From Thermoleophilaceae bacterium (lineage in GTDB: Bacteria > Actinomycetota > Thermoleophilia > Solirubrobacterales > JACPNS01): a DNA stretch of 8,584 nucleotides. Position 1 is the first letter of the stretch; each line of letters begins with the position of its first letter. The stretch is from positions 1 through 8,584 of the forward strand of contig JAEMRJ010000100.1 of NCBI GenBank assembly GCA_016463365.1, in the 5' to 3' direction. Both the position numbers and the translations under genes were made by a program. Shown here in pieces: positions 1 through 6,556 of this stretch. A model generated the notes under the pieces. That model saw only the letters and a list, made by a program, of their open reading frames with translations, was not told the origin of the DNA and did no database searches.

Positions 1-3000
1 AGCGTGAACGTCACCTACAACGACACGACCAAGCCGGTGGTGACGATCAACACGCCAACGCCGAACCAGGTCTTCACGACCAGCACGGCGACGCTGAGCT
101 ATGTCGCGTCCGACAACATCGGGGTGACGAGCTGCACCCGTGCCAACAACTCTTCCGTCTCGCTTGTCCCCGGCCCCAACACGATCAGCGTTTCCTGCTC
201 CGATGCAGCCGGCAACTCTGCCACGGCAAGTGTGACCGTCACCTACAACGACACGACCAAGCCAGTGGTCACGATCAGCGCCCCCACTCCGAACCAGGTC
301 TTCACGACCAGCACGGCGACGCTGAACTACAGCGCTTCGGACAACGTCGGCGTCGCCAGTTGCACCCGGGCCAACAACTCTTCCGTCGCGCTCAGTCCCG
401 GCCCGAACACGATCAGCGTTTCCTGCTCGGATGCCGCCGGCAACTCTGCCACGGCAAGTGTGACCGTCACCTACAACGACACGACAAATCCGGTCGTGAC
501 GATCAACACGCCGACGCCGAACCAGGTGTTTACGACCAGCACGGCGACGCTGAGCTATGTCGCGTCCGACAACATCGGGGTGACGAGCTGCACCCGTGCC
601 AACAACTCTTCTGTGGGGCTCGTTCCCGGTCCGAACACGATCACGGTGACCTGCTCGGACGCCGCTGGCAACTCGACGAGTGCAAGCGTGAACGTGACCT
701 ACAACGACACGACAAATCCGGTCGTGACGATCAACACTCCGACGCCGGATCAGGTCTTCACGACCGGTACGGCGACGCTTTCTTACGTCGCGTCAGACAA
801 CATCGGCGTCACCAGTTGCACGCGGGCCAACAACTCTTCCGTCGCACTCGTCCCCGGCCCTAACACGATCAGCGTTTCCTGCTCGGATGCTGCCGGTAAC
901 TCGGCAAGTGCGAGCGTGAACGTCACGTATGACGCTCCCGACATGATCAAACCGGTCGTGACCATCGTCTCGCCCACTCCGAACCAGGTCTTCACGACCA
1001 GCACGGCGACGCTGAGCTATGTCGCGTCCGACAACGTCGGCGTCACAAGCTGCACGCGGGGCAACAACTCTTCCGTGGCACTTGTTCCCGGTCCGAACAC
1101 GATCAGTGTGACCTGCTCGGACGCCGCTGGCAACTCGACGAGTGCAAGCGTGAACGTCACCTACAACGACACGACAAATCCGGTCGTGACCATCAACGCC
1201 CCCACTCAGAACCAGGTCTTCACGACCGGCGTTGCGACGCTGAACTACAGCGCTTCGGACAACGTCGGCGTCACAAGCTGCACCCGGGCCAACAACTCTT
1301 CTGTGGCGCTCATTCCCGGTCCGAACACGATCAGCGTTTCCTGCTCGGATGCCGCCGGCAATTCCGCCACGGCAAGCGTGAACGTGACATACAACGAACC
1401 CGACACGACAAAGCCGGTCGTGACGATCAACACGCCGACGCCGAACCAGGTCTTCACCTCGGACACGGCGACGCTCAGCTACAGCGCCTCCGACAACATC
1501 GGGGTGACGAGTTGCACCCGCGCCAACAACTCTTCCGTGGCGCTCGCTCCCGGGCCGAACACGATCAGCGTGACCTGCTCTGATGCCGCTGCCAACTCGA
1601 CAACCGCGACGGTTGACGTGACATACAACGCGCCCGACACGATCAAACCGGTTGTGACGATCAACACGCCAACGCCGAATCAGGTCTTCACGACCAGCAC
1701 GGTGACGCTGAGCTACGTCGCGTCCGACAACGTCGGCGTCACCAGCTGCACGCGGGCCAACAACTCTTCCGTGGCGCTCAGTCCCGGTCCGAACACGATC
1801 ACGGTGACCTGCTCGGACGCCGCTGGCAACTCGACGAGCGCAAGCGTGAACGTGACCTACAACGACACGACAAATCCGGTCGTGACCATCAACGCTCCGA
1901 CTCCGGGTCAGGTCTTCACGTCGAGCGCTGCGACGCTGAACTACAGCGCCTCCGACAACGTTGGAATTGCCAGTTGCACGCGGGCCAACAACACCTCCGT
2001 CGCGCTCGTTCCCGGTCCGAACACAATCAGCGTTTCCTGTTCAGATGCCGCCGGCAACTCTTCAAGCGCAAGCGTGAACGTCACCTACAACGAGACGACC
2101 AAGCCCGTGGTGACGATCAACACGCCAACGCCGAACCAGGTGTTCACGACCAGCACGGCGATCCTGAGCTTTGTCGCGTCCGACAACATCGGCGTCACCA
2201 GCTGCACCCGGGCCAACAACTCTTCCGTCGCACTTGCTCCCGGTCCGAACACGATCAGCGTTTCCTGCTCGGATGCCGCCGGCAATTCCGCCACGGCAAG
2301 CGTGAACGTGACATACAACGAACCCGACACGACAAAGCCGGTCGTGACGATCAACACGCCGACGCCGAACCAGGTCTTCACCTCGGACACGGCGACGCTC
2401 AGCTACAGCGCCTCCGACAACATCGGGGTGGCGAGTTGCACTCGCGCCAACAACTCTTCCGTGGCGCTGGTGCCCGGTCTCAACACGATCAGCGTTTCCT
2501 GTTCAGATGCCGCCGGCAACTCTGCCACGGCAAGCGTCGACGTGTCGTACGACCAACCGGACACCACCTCACCGACGGTGACCATCATTTCGCCGACCAC
2601 AGGCCAGGACTTCACGTCGAGTACGGCGACGCTCAGCTACAGCGCGAGCGACAACATCGGCGTGACCAGCTGCACGCGGGCCAACAACTCGTCCGTCGCG
2701 CTGACCCCCGGGTTGAACACGCTCAATGTGATCTGCTTCGACTCGGCCGGCAACTCGGGAACGGCGAGCGTGAACGTGACCTACACAATCCCAGTTCCCA
2801 CCGGGTCAACCGGCCCTCCGGGTGTCACTCCGACTGAGTCCGTCGCAGCCTTGAACATCTCGCTGTCGGATGTCACTCCCAACAAGTTCGTCGCTTCGCG
2901 GACCGGGGGTTCGTTCTCACTTGAAAGCGCACGCGGCGGAGGCAGATTCCGCGTCTCGCTCACTGCAGCAGCGACGGTTCGAGTACGCCTTGAGCGCCTG

Positions 3001-3249
3001 ATCGCGGGCCGCGTGACAGCCTCCGGATGTCGGGTCGCGACGCGTGCGTCGCAAACCAGGCGCGTCTGCACGATCCGCCGCAGCTCGACTCGCTGGCGCA
3101 CCTTCGGACTGTCGGCCGGAGGCACCACGATTCGGGTCACCGGCCGCGCGGCGGGACGACCACTCGCGGTGGGCCGCTACAGCGTGCGACTCGAACAGGT
3201 GAACGGGTCAACCATGCTCCTCGGCAACCCGTTCGTGATCGGACGTTGA
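1..3249 (+). CDS. Large exported HYR/Ig-like repeat protein, C-terminal part (5' end outside window)
   Basis: The reading frame is open from the first base (Ser-Val-Asn-Val...) to a TGA, giving 1082 residues with no start codon in view; the GTG at base 4 is only an internal Val codon of the repeat. Residues 7-928 are twelve tandem beta-rich repeats resembling HYR or bacterial Ig-like domains: a 'KPVVTI' strand, 'SDN(I/V)GV', then 'SDAAGNS' and 'ASVNVTY'. Each carries a conserved C-X20-C pair, probably a disulfide, which fits export. Residues 929-949 are a Pro/Gly/Thr linker. Residues 950-1082 form a separate Arg/Gly-rich beta domain with a C-X12-C pair, similar to terminal domains on Thermoleophilia secreted proteins (recalled family resemblance, not searched). 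There is no LPXTG motif or C-terminal membrane helix, so the mode of attachment is unknown. A surface or adhesion role is inference. The gene converges on the next gene with only 3 nt between stop codons. Confidence 0.9.
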   Translation, partial: SVNVTYNDTTKPVVTINTPTPNQVFTTSTATLSYVASDNIGVTSCTRANNSSVSLVPGPNTISVSCSDAAGNSATASVTVTYNDTTKPVVTISAPTPNQVFTTSTATLNYSASDNVGVASCTRANNSSVALSPGPNTISVSCSDAAGNSATASVTVTYNDTTNPVVTINTPTPNQVFTTSTATLSYVASDNIGVTSCTRANNSSVGLVPGPNTITVTCSDAAGNSTSASVNVTYNDTTNPVVTINTPTPDQVFTTGTATLSYVASDNIGVTSCTRANNSSVALVPGPNTISVSCSDAAGNSASASVNVTYDAPDMIKPVVTIVSPTPNQVFTTSTATLSYVASDNVGVTSCTRGNNSSVALVPGPNTISVTCSDAAGNSTSASVNVTYNDTTNPVVTINAPTQNQVFTTGVATLNYSASDNVGVTSCTRANNSSVALIPGPNTISVSCSDAAGNSATASVNVTYNEPDTTKPVVTINTPTPNQVFTSDTATLSYSASDNIGVTSCTRANNSSVALAPGPNTISVTCSDAAANSTTATVDVTYNAPDTIKPVVTINTPTPNQVFTTSTVTLSYVASDNVGVTSCTRANNSSVALSPGPNTITVTCSDAAGNSTSASVNVTYNDTTNPVVTINAPTPGQVFTSSAATLNYSASDNVGIASCTRANNTSVALVPGPNTISVSCSDAAGNSSSASVNVTYNETTKPVVTINTPTPNQVFTTSTAILSFVASDNIGVTSCTRANNSSVALAPGPNTISVSCSDAAGNSATASVNVTYNEPDTTKPVVTINTPTPNQVFTSDTATLSYSASDNIGVASCTRANNSSVALVPGLNTISVSCSDAAGNSATASVDVSYDQPDTTSPTVTIISPTTGQDFTSSTATLSYSASDNIGVTSCTRANNSSVALTPGLNTLNVICFDSAGNSGTASVNVTYTIPVPTGSTGPPGVTPTESVAALNISLSDVTPNKFVASRTGGSFSLESARGGGRFRVSLTAAATVRVRLERLIAGRVTASGCRVATRASQTRRVCTIRRSSTRWRTFGLSAGGTTIRVTGRAAGRPLAVGRYSVRLEQVNGSTMLLGNPFVIGR
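1314..1506 (+). repeat. 193-nt exact duplicate, first copy (second at 2238-2430)
   Basis: Bases 1314-1506 are identical to 2238-2430, offset 924 nt, which equals four repeat units (234+234+228+228). The match runs from the second half of copy 6 into copy 7, and from copy 10 into copy 11. It ends at 1507 (A) versus 2431 (G). Surrounding copies differ at many synonymous positions, so this block points to recent segmental duplication or gene conversion. Confidence 0.95.
2238..2430 (+). repeat. 193-nt exact duplicate, second copy (first at 1314-1506)
   Basis: This is the partner of the block at 1314-1506, identical over all 193 bases by direct reading. A shorter exact pair also exists in the array: 76-155 equals 532-611 (80 nt, offset of two units). 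Confidence 0.95.
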
Positions 3250-3275
3250 GCGTCAGCCGCCGACCGGCGCGACGC
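3250..3275. terminator. Possible hairpin at the convergent gene junction
   Basis: GCGTC (3250-3254) pairs with GACGC (3271-3275), and inside it GCCG (3256-3259) pairs with CGGC (3265-3268) around a 5-nt loop, with small bulges between the two stems. It sits across the stop codon of the minus-strand dehydrogenase, just past the plus-strand stop. No T-tract follows on either strand, so it is not a classical intrinsic terminator. It could still act for both convergent genes, or be chance in GC-rich DNA. Confidence 0.22.
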
Positions 3276-4410
3276 CAAGACCCTGAAGCAACATCTCGCG
3301 GTTGAAGCTGGTGTCTCCGAGCAGTACGCGGCTTGATGTCGCGCGACGGTAGTAGTAGTGCGCCTCGTGCTCGTAGGTGAAGCCGATGCCGCCGTGCAGC
3401 TGGATGTTCGCCTTGGCGACGTCCCAGAATGAATCGCAGACCTGCGCCTTGGCCAGCGGAGCGATCGCCGACAGCTCATCGCGTTGCTCGGCGGCGACCC
3501 AACCGGCGTAATAGGCGGCGCTGCGCGAACCCTCAACAGCCATCAGCAGGTCGGCGCAGATGTGCTTGATCGCCTGAAATGAAGCGATCGGGCGGCCGAA
3601 CTGCACGCGGTCCTTGGTGTAGGTGAGCGCCGTGTCAAAGCAGTGCTGGGCGGCGCCGAGCGATTCTGCGGCCAGCGCAACCGCGCCGAGCTGCATTGTC
3701 GGGTTCAGCGTGCTCCAGCCGGCCTCAGGGTCGCCGACGACGGCGCTCGCCGGAACGCGCACGTCGTTGAACTCAAGTGAAGCGAGCTTGCGGGTCGGGT
3801 CGACAGCATGGGCCTCACTGCGGGTCAGTCCGGGAGCGTCACCGGGCACGGTCAGCAGGACGATCTCGCCGTCCGCACTGCCGAAGCGTGCGACGGTCAC
3901 GATCGCGTCGGCTGTGTGGCCGTCGAGCACGTAGCTCTTGGTGCCGTTCAAGATGTAGTCATCGCCGTCGCGCCTGGCGCTGAGCTTCACGTCGGGCGGG
4001 ATGTACCGCCCGCCGGGCTCGGTGTATGCCAGCGTCGCGGTCTTCTCGCCGGAAGCGATTGCGGCGAGCAGCGCGGCATTGTCGTCGGAGAGCGGCGCGG
4101 CCTTCGAGCCCTCGATCAGAGCGTTGGCCGCCAGACAGACGCTCGCAAAGAATGGCGACGGGTAGAGCGATCCACCCATCTGTTCAAGCACGACGATCAG
4201 CTCCACGTAGCTGAGGCCGACGCCGCCGAACTCCTCGGGAATGTGCATCCCGGTCCAGCCGAGATCGGCGATCTGTTTGTAGGCCTCGGGGTCGTGGCCG
4301 AGCGCAGAGTCGCTCAGTGCGACGACCTGATCGAGCGTTGCAGTCTCTTCCATCAGGCGCTTGGCGCCGGCCTGGATCTCGCGCTGCTCGTCGTTGAATG
4401 CGAAGTCCAT
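3253..4410 (-). CDS. Acyl-CoA dehydrogenase, probable non-catalytic partner subunit
   Basis: This 385-residue protein is full length for the acyl-CoA dehydrogenase (FadE) family: N-terminal helical domain about 1-120, beta domain about 125-225, C-terminal helical domain about 235-375. It would use FAD to introduce a 2,3 double bond into an acyl-CoA. Family landmarks are 'IPEEFGGVGLSY', the 'DRVQFGRPIASFQAIKH' helix and 'IQLHGGIGFTYEHEAH'. The first signature is degenerate (TEPGGRY at 130-136 instead of SEPxAGSD). The MCAD-type YEGT glutamate position reads LLGDTSFN, and the IVD-type position is Gly by my hand alignment; Glu249 (LAAESLG) is nearby but offset. This resembles the non-catalytic half of mycobacterial heteromeric FadE pairs. 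The ATG lies 3 nt after the stop of the other dehydrogenase, with an AGAAGG-like ribosome site inside that gene's last codons. The substrate is unknown. Confidence 0.95.
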   Translation of the reverse strand: MDFAFNDEQREIQAGAKRLMEETATLDQVVALSDSALGHDPEAYKQIADLGWTGMHIPEEFGGVGLSYVELIVVLEQMGGSLYPSPFFASVCLAANALIEGSKAAPLSDDNAALLAAIASGEKTATLAYTEPGGRYIPPDVKLSARRDGDDYILNGTKSYVLDGHTADAIVTVARFGSADGEIVLLTVPGDAPGLTRSEAHAVDPTRKLASLEFNDVRVPASAVVGDPEAGWSTLNPTMQLGAVALAAESLGAAQHCFDTALTYTKDRVQFGRPIASFQAIKHICADLLMAVEGSRSAAYYAGWVAAEQRDELSAIAPLAKAQVCDSFWDVAKANIQLHGGIGFTYEHEAHYYYRRATSSRVLLGDTSFNREMLLQGLGVAPVGG

Positions 4411-4413
4411 GCG

Positions 4414-5658
4414 TCAGCCGCCCTTCTTGATCTCGGAGAAGGGCTGCTCCGCGTCGGTGCGCGGTTCTTTGGGCATCCCGAGGACGCGCTCGCTGATGAT
4501 GTTGCGCTGAATCTGGTCGGTGCCGCCGTAGATCGATGTCGCGGGCACCACCAGGTTCAGGCGTTCTGCGACTTTCAGGATCTTGTCGTCCTCGGGCGCG
4601 CCGAGCGCGCCTGTGCCGGCGATCTTGATCATCAGATCCGCGACGGCGCGCACGAGCAGGTTGTAGGAGAGCTTGCCGGTCGACGCCTCGACGCCTGGGC
4701 CGCGGCCCTTCATCAAAGCGGTGGTCACGCGGTAGCCGGTGAACCGGCTGACTTCGTACATCGTGTAGACCCGGGCCAGATCGTCGCGGATCAGCGGGTC
4801 GTTGATGGCGCCTGTTCGCTCGGCGAGCTCGATCAGCGCGCGCGGTCCGCGACGGATGAACTTGCCCATGGTTTCGAGCGAGGACTCGGCGTCAGCCTCC
4901 TTGAGGTCGATCTCGGCGTCGTCGTCGGAGCCGCCAAGACCGCCGACGCCCAGCGCCATGCGCTCGTTGGCAAGCGTGGTCATTGACACCTTCCAGCCTT
5001 CGCCCAGCGCGCCGACGCGTAGCTCGTCAGGGATCTCGACGTCACTCATGAAGACTTCGTTGAAGACGGCCTCGCCGGTCATTTCTTTCAGCGGGACGAT
5101 CTCTACACCGGGCGCCTGCATGTCCATGATGAAGTAGGTGATGCCCGCGTGCTTGGGCAGCGCCGGGTCGTGGCGCGCCATCAGGATTCCCCAGCGGGCG
5201 AGCTGCGCGTGCGTGGTCCAGACCTTCTGGCCGGTGACGTGCCAGGTCTCGCCCTTGAGCTCTGCGCGAGTCTGGATGGCGGCGAGGTCACTGCCGGCGC
5301 CCGGCTCTGAGAAGAGCTGGCACCAGACCTCTTCGCCGCGCAGCATCGGCCCGAGGAAGCGCGCCTTCTGCTCTTCGGTGCCGTGGGCGATGATCGTCGG
5401 CCCGGCCATCGGCACGCCGATTCCGGTCGGAGGCGGCTCGGCGCCGATCTTCTGGCGCTCCTGATTGAAGATGATCGCCTCAGAGGCGCTCGCGCCGCGA
5501 CCGCCGTACTGCTCGGGCCAGAGCGGAGCGGCCCAGCCGCTGTCGGCGAGCACCTTGTACCAGTCGGTCTGGCTGATGCCCGGTCTGTGGTTGGCCTCGA
5601 GCCAGCCACGGATCTCTTCGCGGAGTGTCGCCTCATGAGGCGTGTCTCGCAGGTCCAT
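4414..5658 (-). CDS. Acyl-CoA dehydrogenase, probable catalytic subunit
   Basis: The protein has 414 residues starting at MDLRDTPHEA. The frame stays open upstream to 5775, but that 39-residue extension is Arg/Ser/Pro-rich, lies inside the hydrolase gene and does not look like the family N-terminus, so I reject it. The flavin-contact signature FSEPGAGSD is intact (116-124). 'WPEQYGGRGAS' (48-57) and the C-terminal 'GGTDQIQRNIISERVLG' helix are typical of actinobacterial FadE proteins. The MCAD-type catalytic Glu is replaced (YGGT, Gly378), while Glu232 in 'LANERMALG' sits where isovaleryl-CoA dehydrogenase and, as I recall, the steroid-pathway FadE catalytic subunits place the base. An acidic segment at 244-263 (DDDAEIDLKEADAESSLET) seems longer than usual. 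Start is 10 nt after the hydrolase stop, with no clear Shine-Dalgarno. Inferred role: the active half of a heteromeric dehydrogenase with the next gene. Confidence 0.95.
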   Translation of the reverse strand: MDLRDTPHEATLREEIRGWLEANHRPGISQTDWYKVLADSGWAAPLWPEQYGGRGASASEAIIFNQERQKIGAEPPPTGIGVPMAGPTIIAHGTEEQKARFLGPMLRGEEVWCQLFSEPGAGSDLAAIQTRAELKGETWHVTGQKVWTTHAQLARWGILMARHDPALPKHAGITYFIMDMQAPGVEIVPLKEMTGEAVFNEVFMSDVEIPDELRVGALGEGWKVSMTTLANERMALGVGGLGGSDDDAEIDLKEADAESSLETMGKFIRRGPRALIELAERTGAINDPLIRDDLARVYTMYEVSRFTGYRVTTALMKGRGPGVEASTGKLSYNLLVRAVADLMIKIAGTGALGAPEDDKILKVAERLNLVVPATSIYGGTDQIQRNIISERVLGMPKEPRTDAEQPFSEIKKGG

Positions 5659-5668
5659 GGGCGGGAGT

Positions 5669-6556
5669 CTATTGCTGCCGAGCCGCAGCGGCTGCGGCGG
5701 CGATCCGCTGCGCAATCGCCTCAGGCTGTTCTTCCTGCAGGAAGTGGCGTCCGGAGACGGCGGTGAAATTCGCACCGGGCATCAGTCGACGCGCATCTGC
5801 GCCGAACCGGCCCAGCGACAGCGCCGGGTCATCCTTTCCCCAGACGATCTCGATCGGAAAGTCCGCCCCGCGAAGGAGTTCGACGTACCTGCGCTGCTTC
5901 TCGGCGGTGGTCTCAAAGCCGCGCATGATCTTCAGGAACGCCTTCCCGCCATCGTCGAGCTTCAGCTGGCGCGCGTACACGCCGACGTCTGTCGCTTTGA
6001 ACGCGTGAGGATTTTTCACGCCGACCCCCCACATCAGCGGGACCATCGAGAAGCGGTTGAGCATCGCCAGCCATGCCTCTCCGACGACCGGCGTGCCGAA
6101 CGGGCGCATCACCCACGGCTTCTTGAAACCGTCCACCGCGATCATCGTGTTCAAAATCGTCAACGACCTGATTCGAGTCGGATCGGCCGCTGCCAGTTCA
6201 AGGCCGACCGGCCCACCGATGTCATGAATCACCAGGTGAAATCTGTCAAGACCAAGTGCGTCCGCCGCGGCGACAGCGAACTGACCGAGCCCGCTCCAGC
6301 TGTAGTCGAAGTCGACTGGGCGTTCGGCAAATCCGAGACCCGGCAGATCGAACGCGATCGCCCGCAAACCCTTCTCGGCCAGGGCATCTGCGACCTTGCG
6401 ATAGAGAAACGAAGACGCTGGCACGCCGTGCACCAGCAGGACCGGCTCGCCTTCGCCGACCTCGTAGACGAAGCTGCGCACGCCAGCCGCCTCAAACGTG
6501 CGACCGCGCTCGCGATGCCTTGCCATCGCTGCCGAAGTGTCTGCGCTCAGGCTCAT
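5669..6556 (-). CDS. Alpha/beta hydrolase, haloalkane dehalogenase/epoxide hydrolase-like
   Basis: The 295-residue protein has the alpha/beta-hydrolase fold with an aspartate nucleophile. The oxyanion strand is 'LVHGVPASSF' (41-50), the nucleophile elbow 'VIHDIGGPVG' has Asp112, the acid is Asp242 or Asp243 in 'WGKDDPA', and the base is His271 in 'GRHFLQEEQPEAI'. This layout is that of haloalkane dehalogenases and epoxide hydrolases. However, the two usual halide-binding residues of dehalogenases (Asn after HG, Trp after the nucleophile) are Val45 and Ile113, which argues against dehalogenation. Cap-domain tyrosines (such as Tyr194 and Tyr224) might serve an epoxide hydrolase, but that is guesswork. 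The start ATG shares one base with the phosphatase stop (TGATG), implying translational coupling; Met11 is an alternative start. An Ala-rich tail ends the protein. It probably serves the same catabolic pathway as the dehydrogenases. Confidence 0.93.
   Translation of the reverse strand: MSLSADTSAAMARHRERGRTFEAAGVRSFVYEVGEGEPVLLVHGVPASSFLYRKVADALAEKGLRAIAFDLPGLGFAERPVDFDYSWSGLGQFAVAAADALGLDRFHLVIHDIGGPVGLELAAADPTRIRSLTILNTMIAVDGFKKPWVMRPFGTPVVGEAWLAMLNRFSMVPLMWGVGVKNPHAFKATDVGVYARQLKLDDGGKAFLKIMRGFETTAEKQRRYVELLRGADFPIEIVWGKDDPALSLGRFGADARRLMPGANFTAVSGRHFLQEEQPEAIAQRIAAAAAAARQQ

Larger units (their letters stand above)
19..2784 (+). repeat. Twelve-copy in-frame tandem repeat (228/234-nt unit)
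   Basis: Units start at 19, 247, 475, 703, 931, 1165, 1393, 1627, 1861, 2089, 2317 and 2551; the last ends at 2784. Bases 1-18 are the tail of an earlier copy, so the array continues upstream. Two unit lengths occur: 76 residues beginning NDTT/NETT (copies 1-4, 6, 9, 10) and 78 residues beginning with an xxPDxx linker (copies 5, 7, 8, 11, 12). All twelve keep both cysteines, at unit positions 39 and 60 in the short form. Copy 12 is the most diverged (for example VICFDSAGNS), as is common at the edge of an array. DNA identity between copies is high, so expansion or homogenisation is probably recent, and assembly collapse in this region is a risk. Confidence 0.97.

Noticed and set aside
360..863. 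Plus-strand open frame of 167 codons inside the repeat array (and a similar one at 1974-2837)
   Set aside because: It is a frame-shifted reading of the tandem repeats, rich in His, Arg and Gln as expected of an out-of-frame GC-rich array, and repeats with the same period.
783..2615. Family of near-identical minus-strand frames (783-1004, 1245-1466, 1479-1667, 2085-2390, 2403-2615)
   Set aside because: They recur once per repeat unit and are the antisense reading of the coding repeat, with no start-site signals of their own.
1..2784. Possible CRISPR array or structural DNA repeat
   Set aside because: The units are long, contiguous, in frame and protein-coding with no spacers; selection is evident at the protein level (conserved Cys, Gly, Asp).
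2803..2847. Collagen-like segment in the linker (GSTGPPGVTP)
   Set aside because: Only one or two G-X-Y triplets occur, too few for a triple helix; it is simply a Pro/Gly linker.
3808..4986. 392-codon plus-strand frame opposite the two dehydrogenase genes
   Set aside because: It crosses the junction of two well-supported minus-strand genes and reads as a Val/Ala/Asp/Gly-rich antisense shadow without recognisable motifs.
5659..5775. 39-residue N-terminal extension of the first dehydrogenase
   Set aside because: It overlaps the end of the hydrolase gene and does not resemble the family; MDLRDTPHEA at 5658 gives the expected N-terminus.
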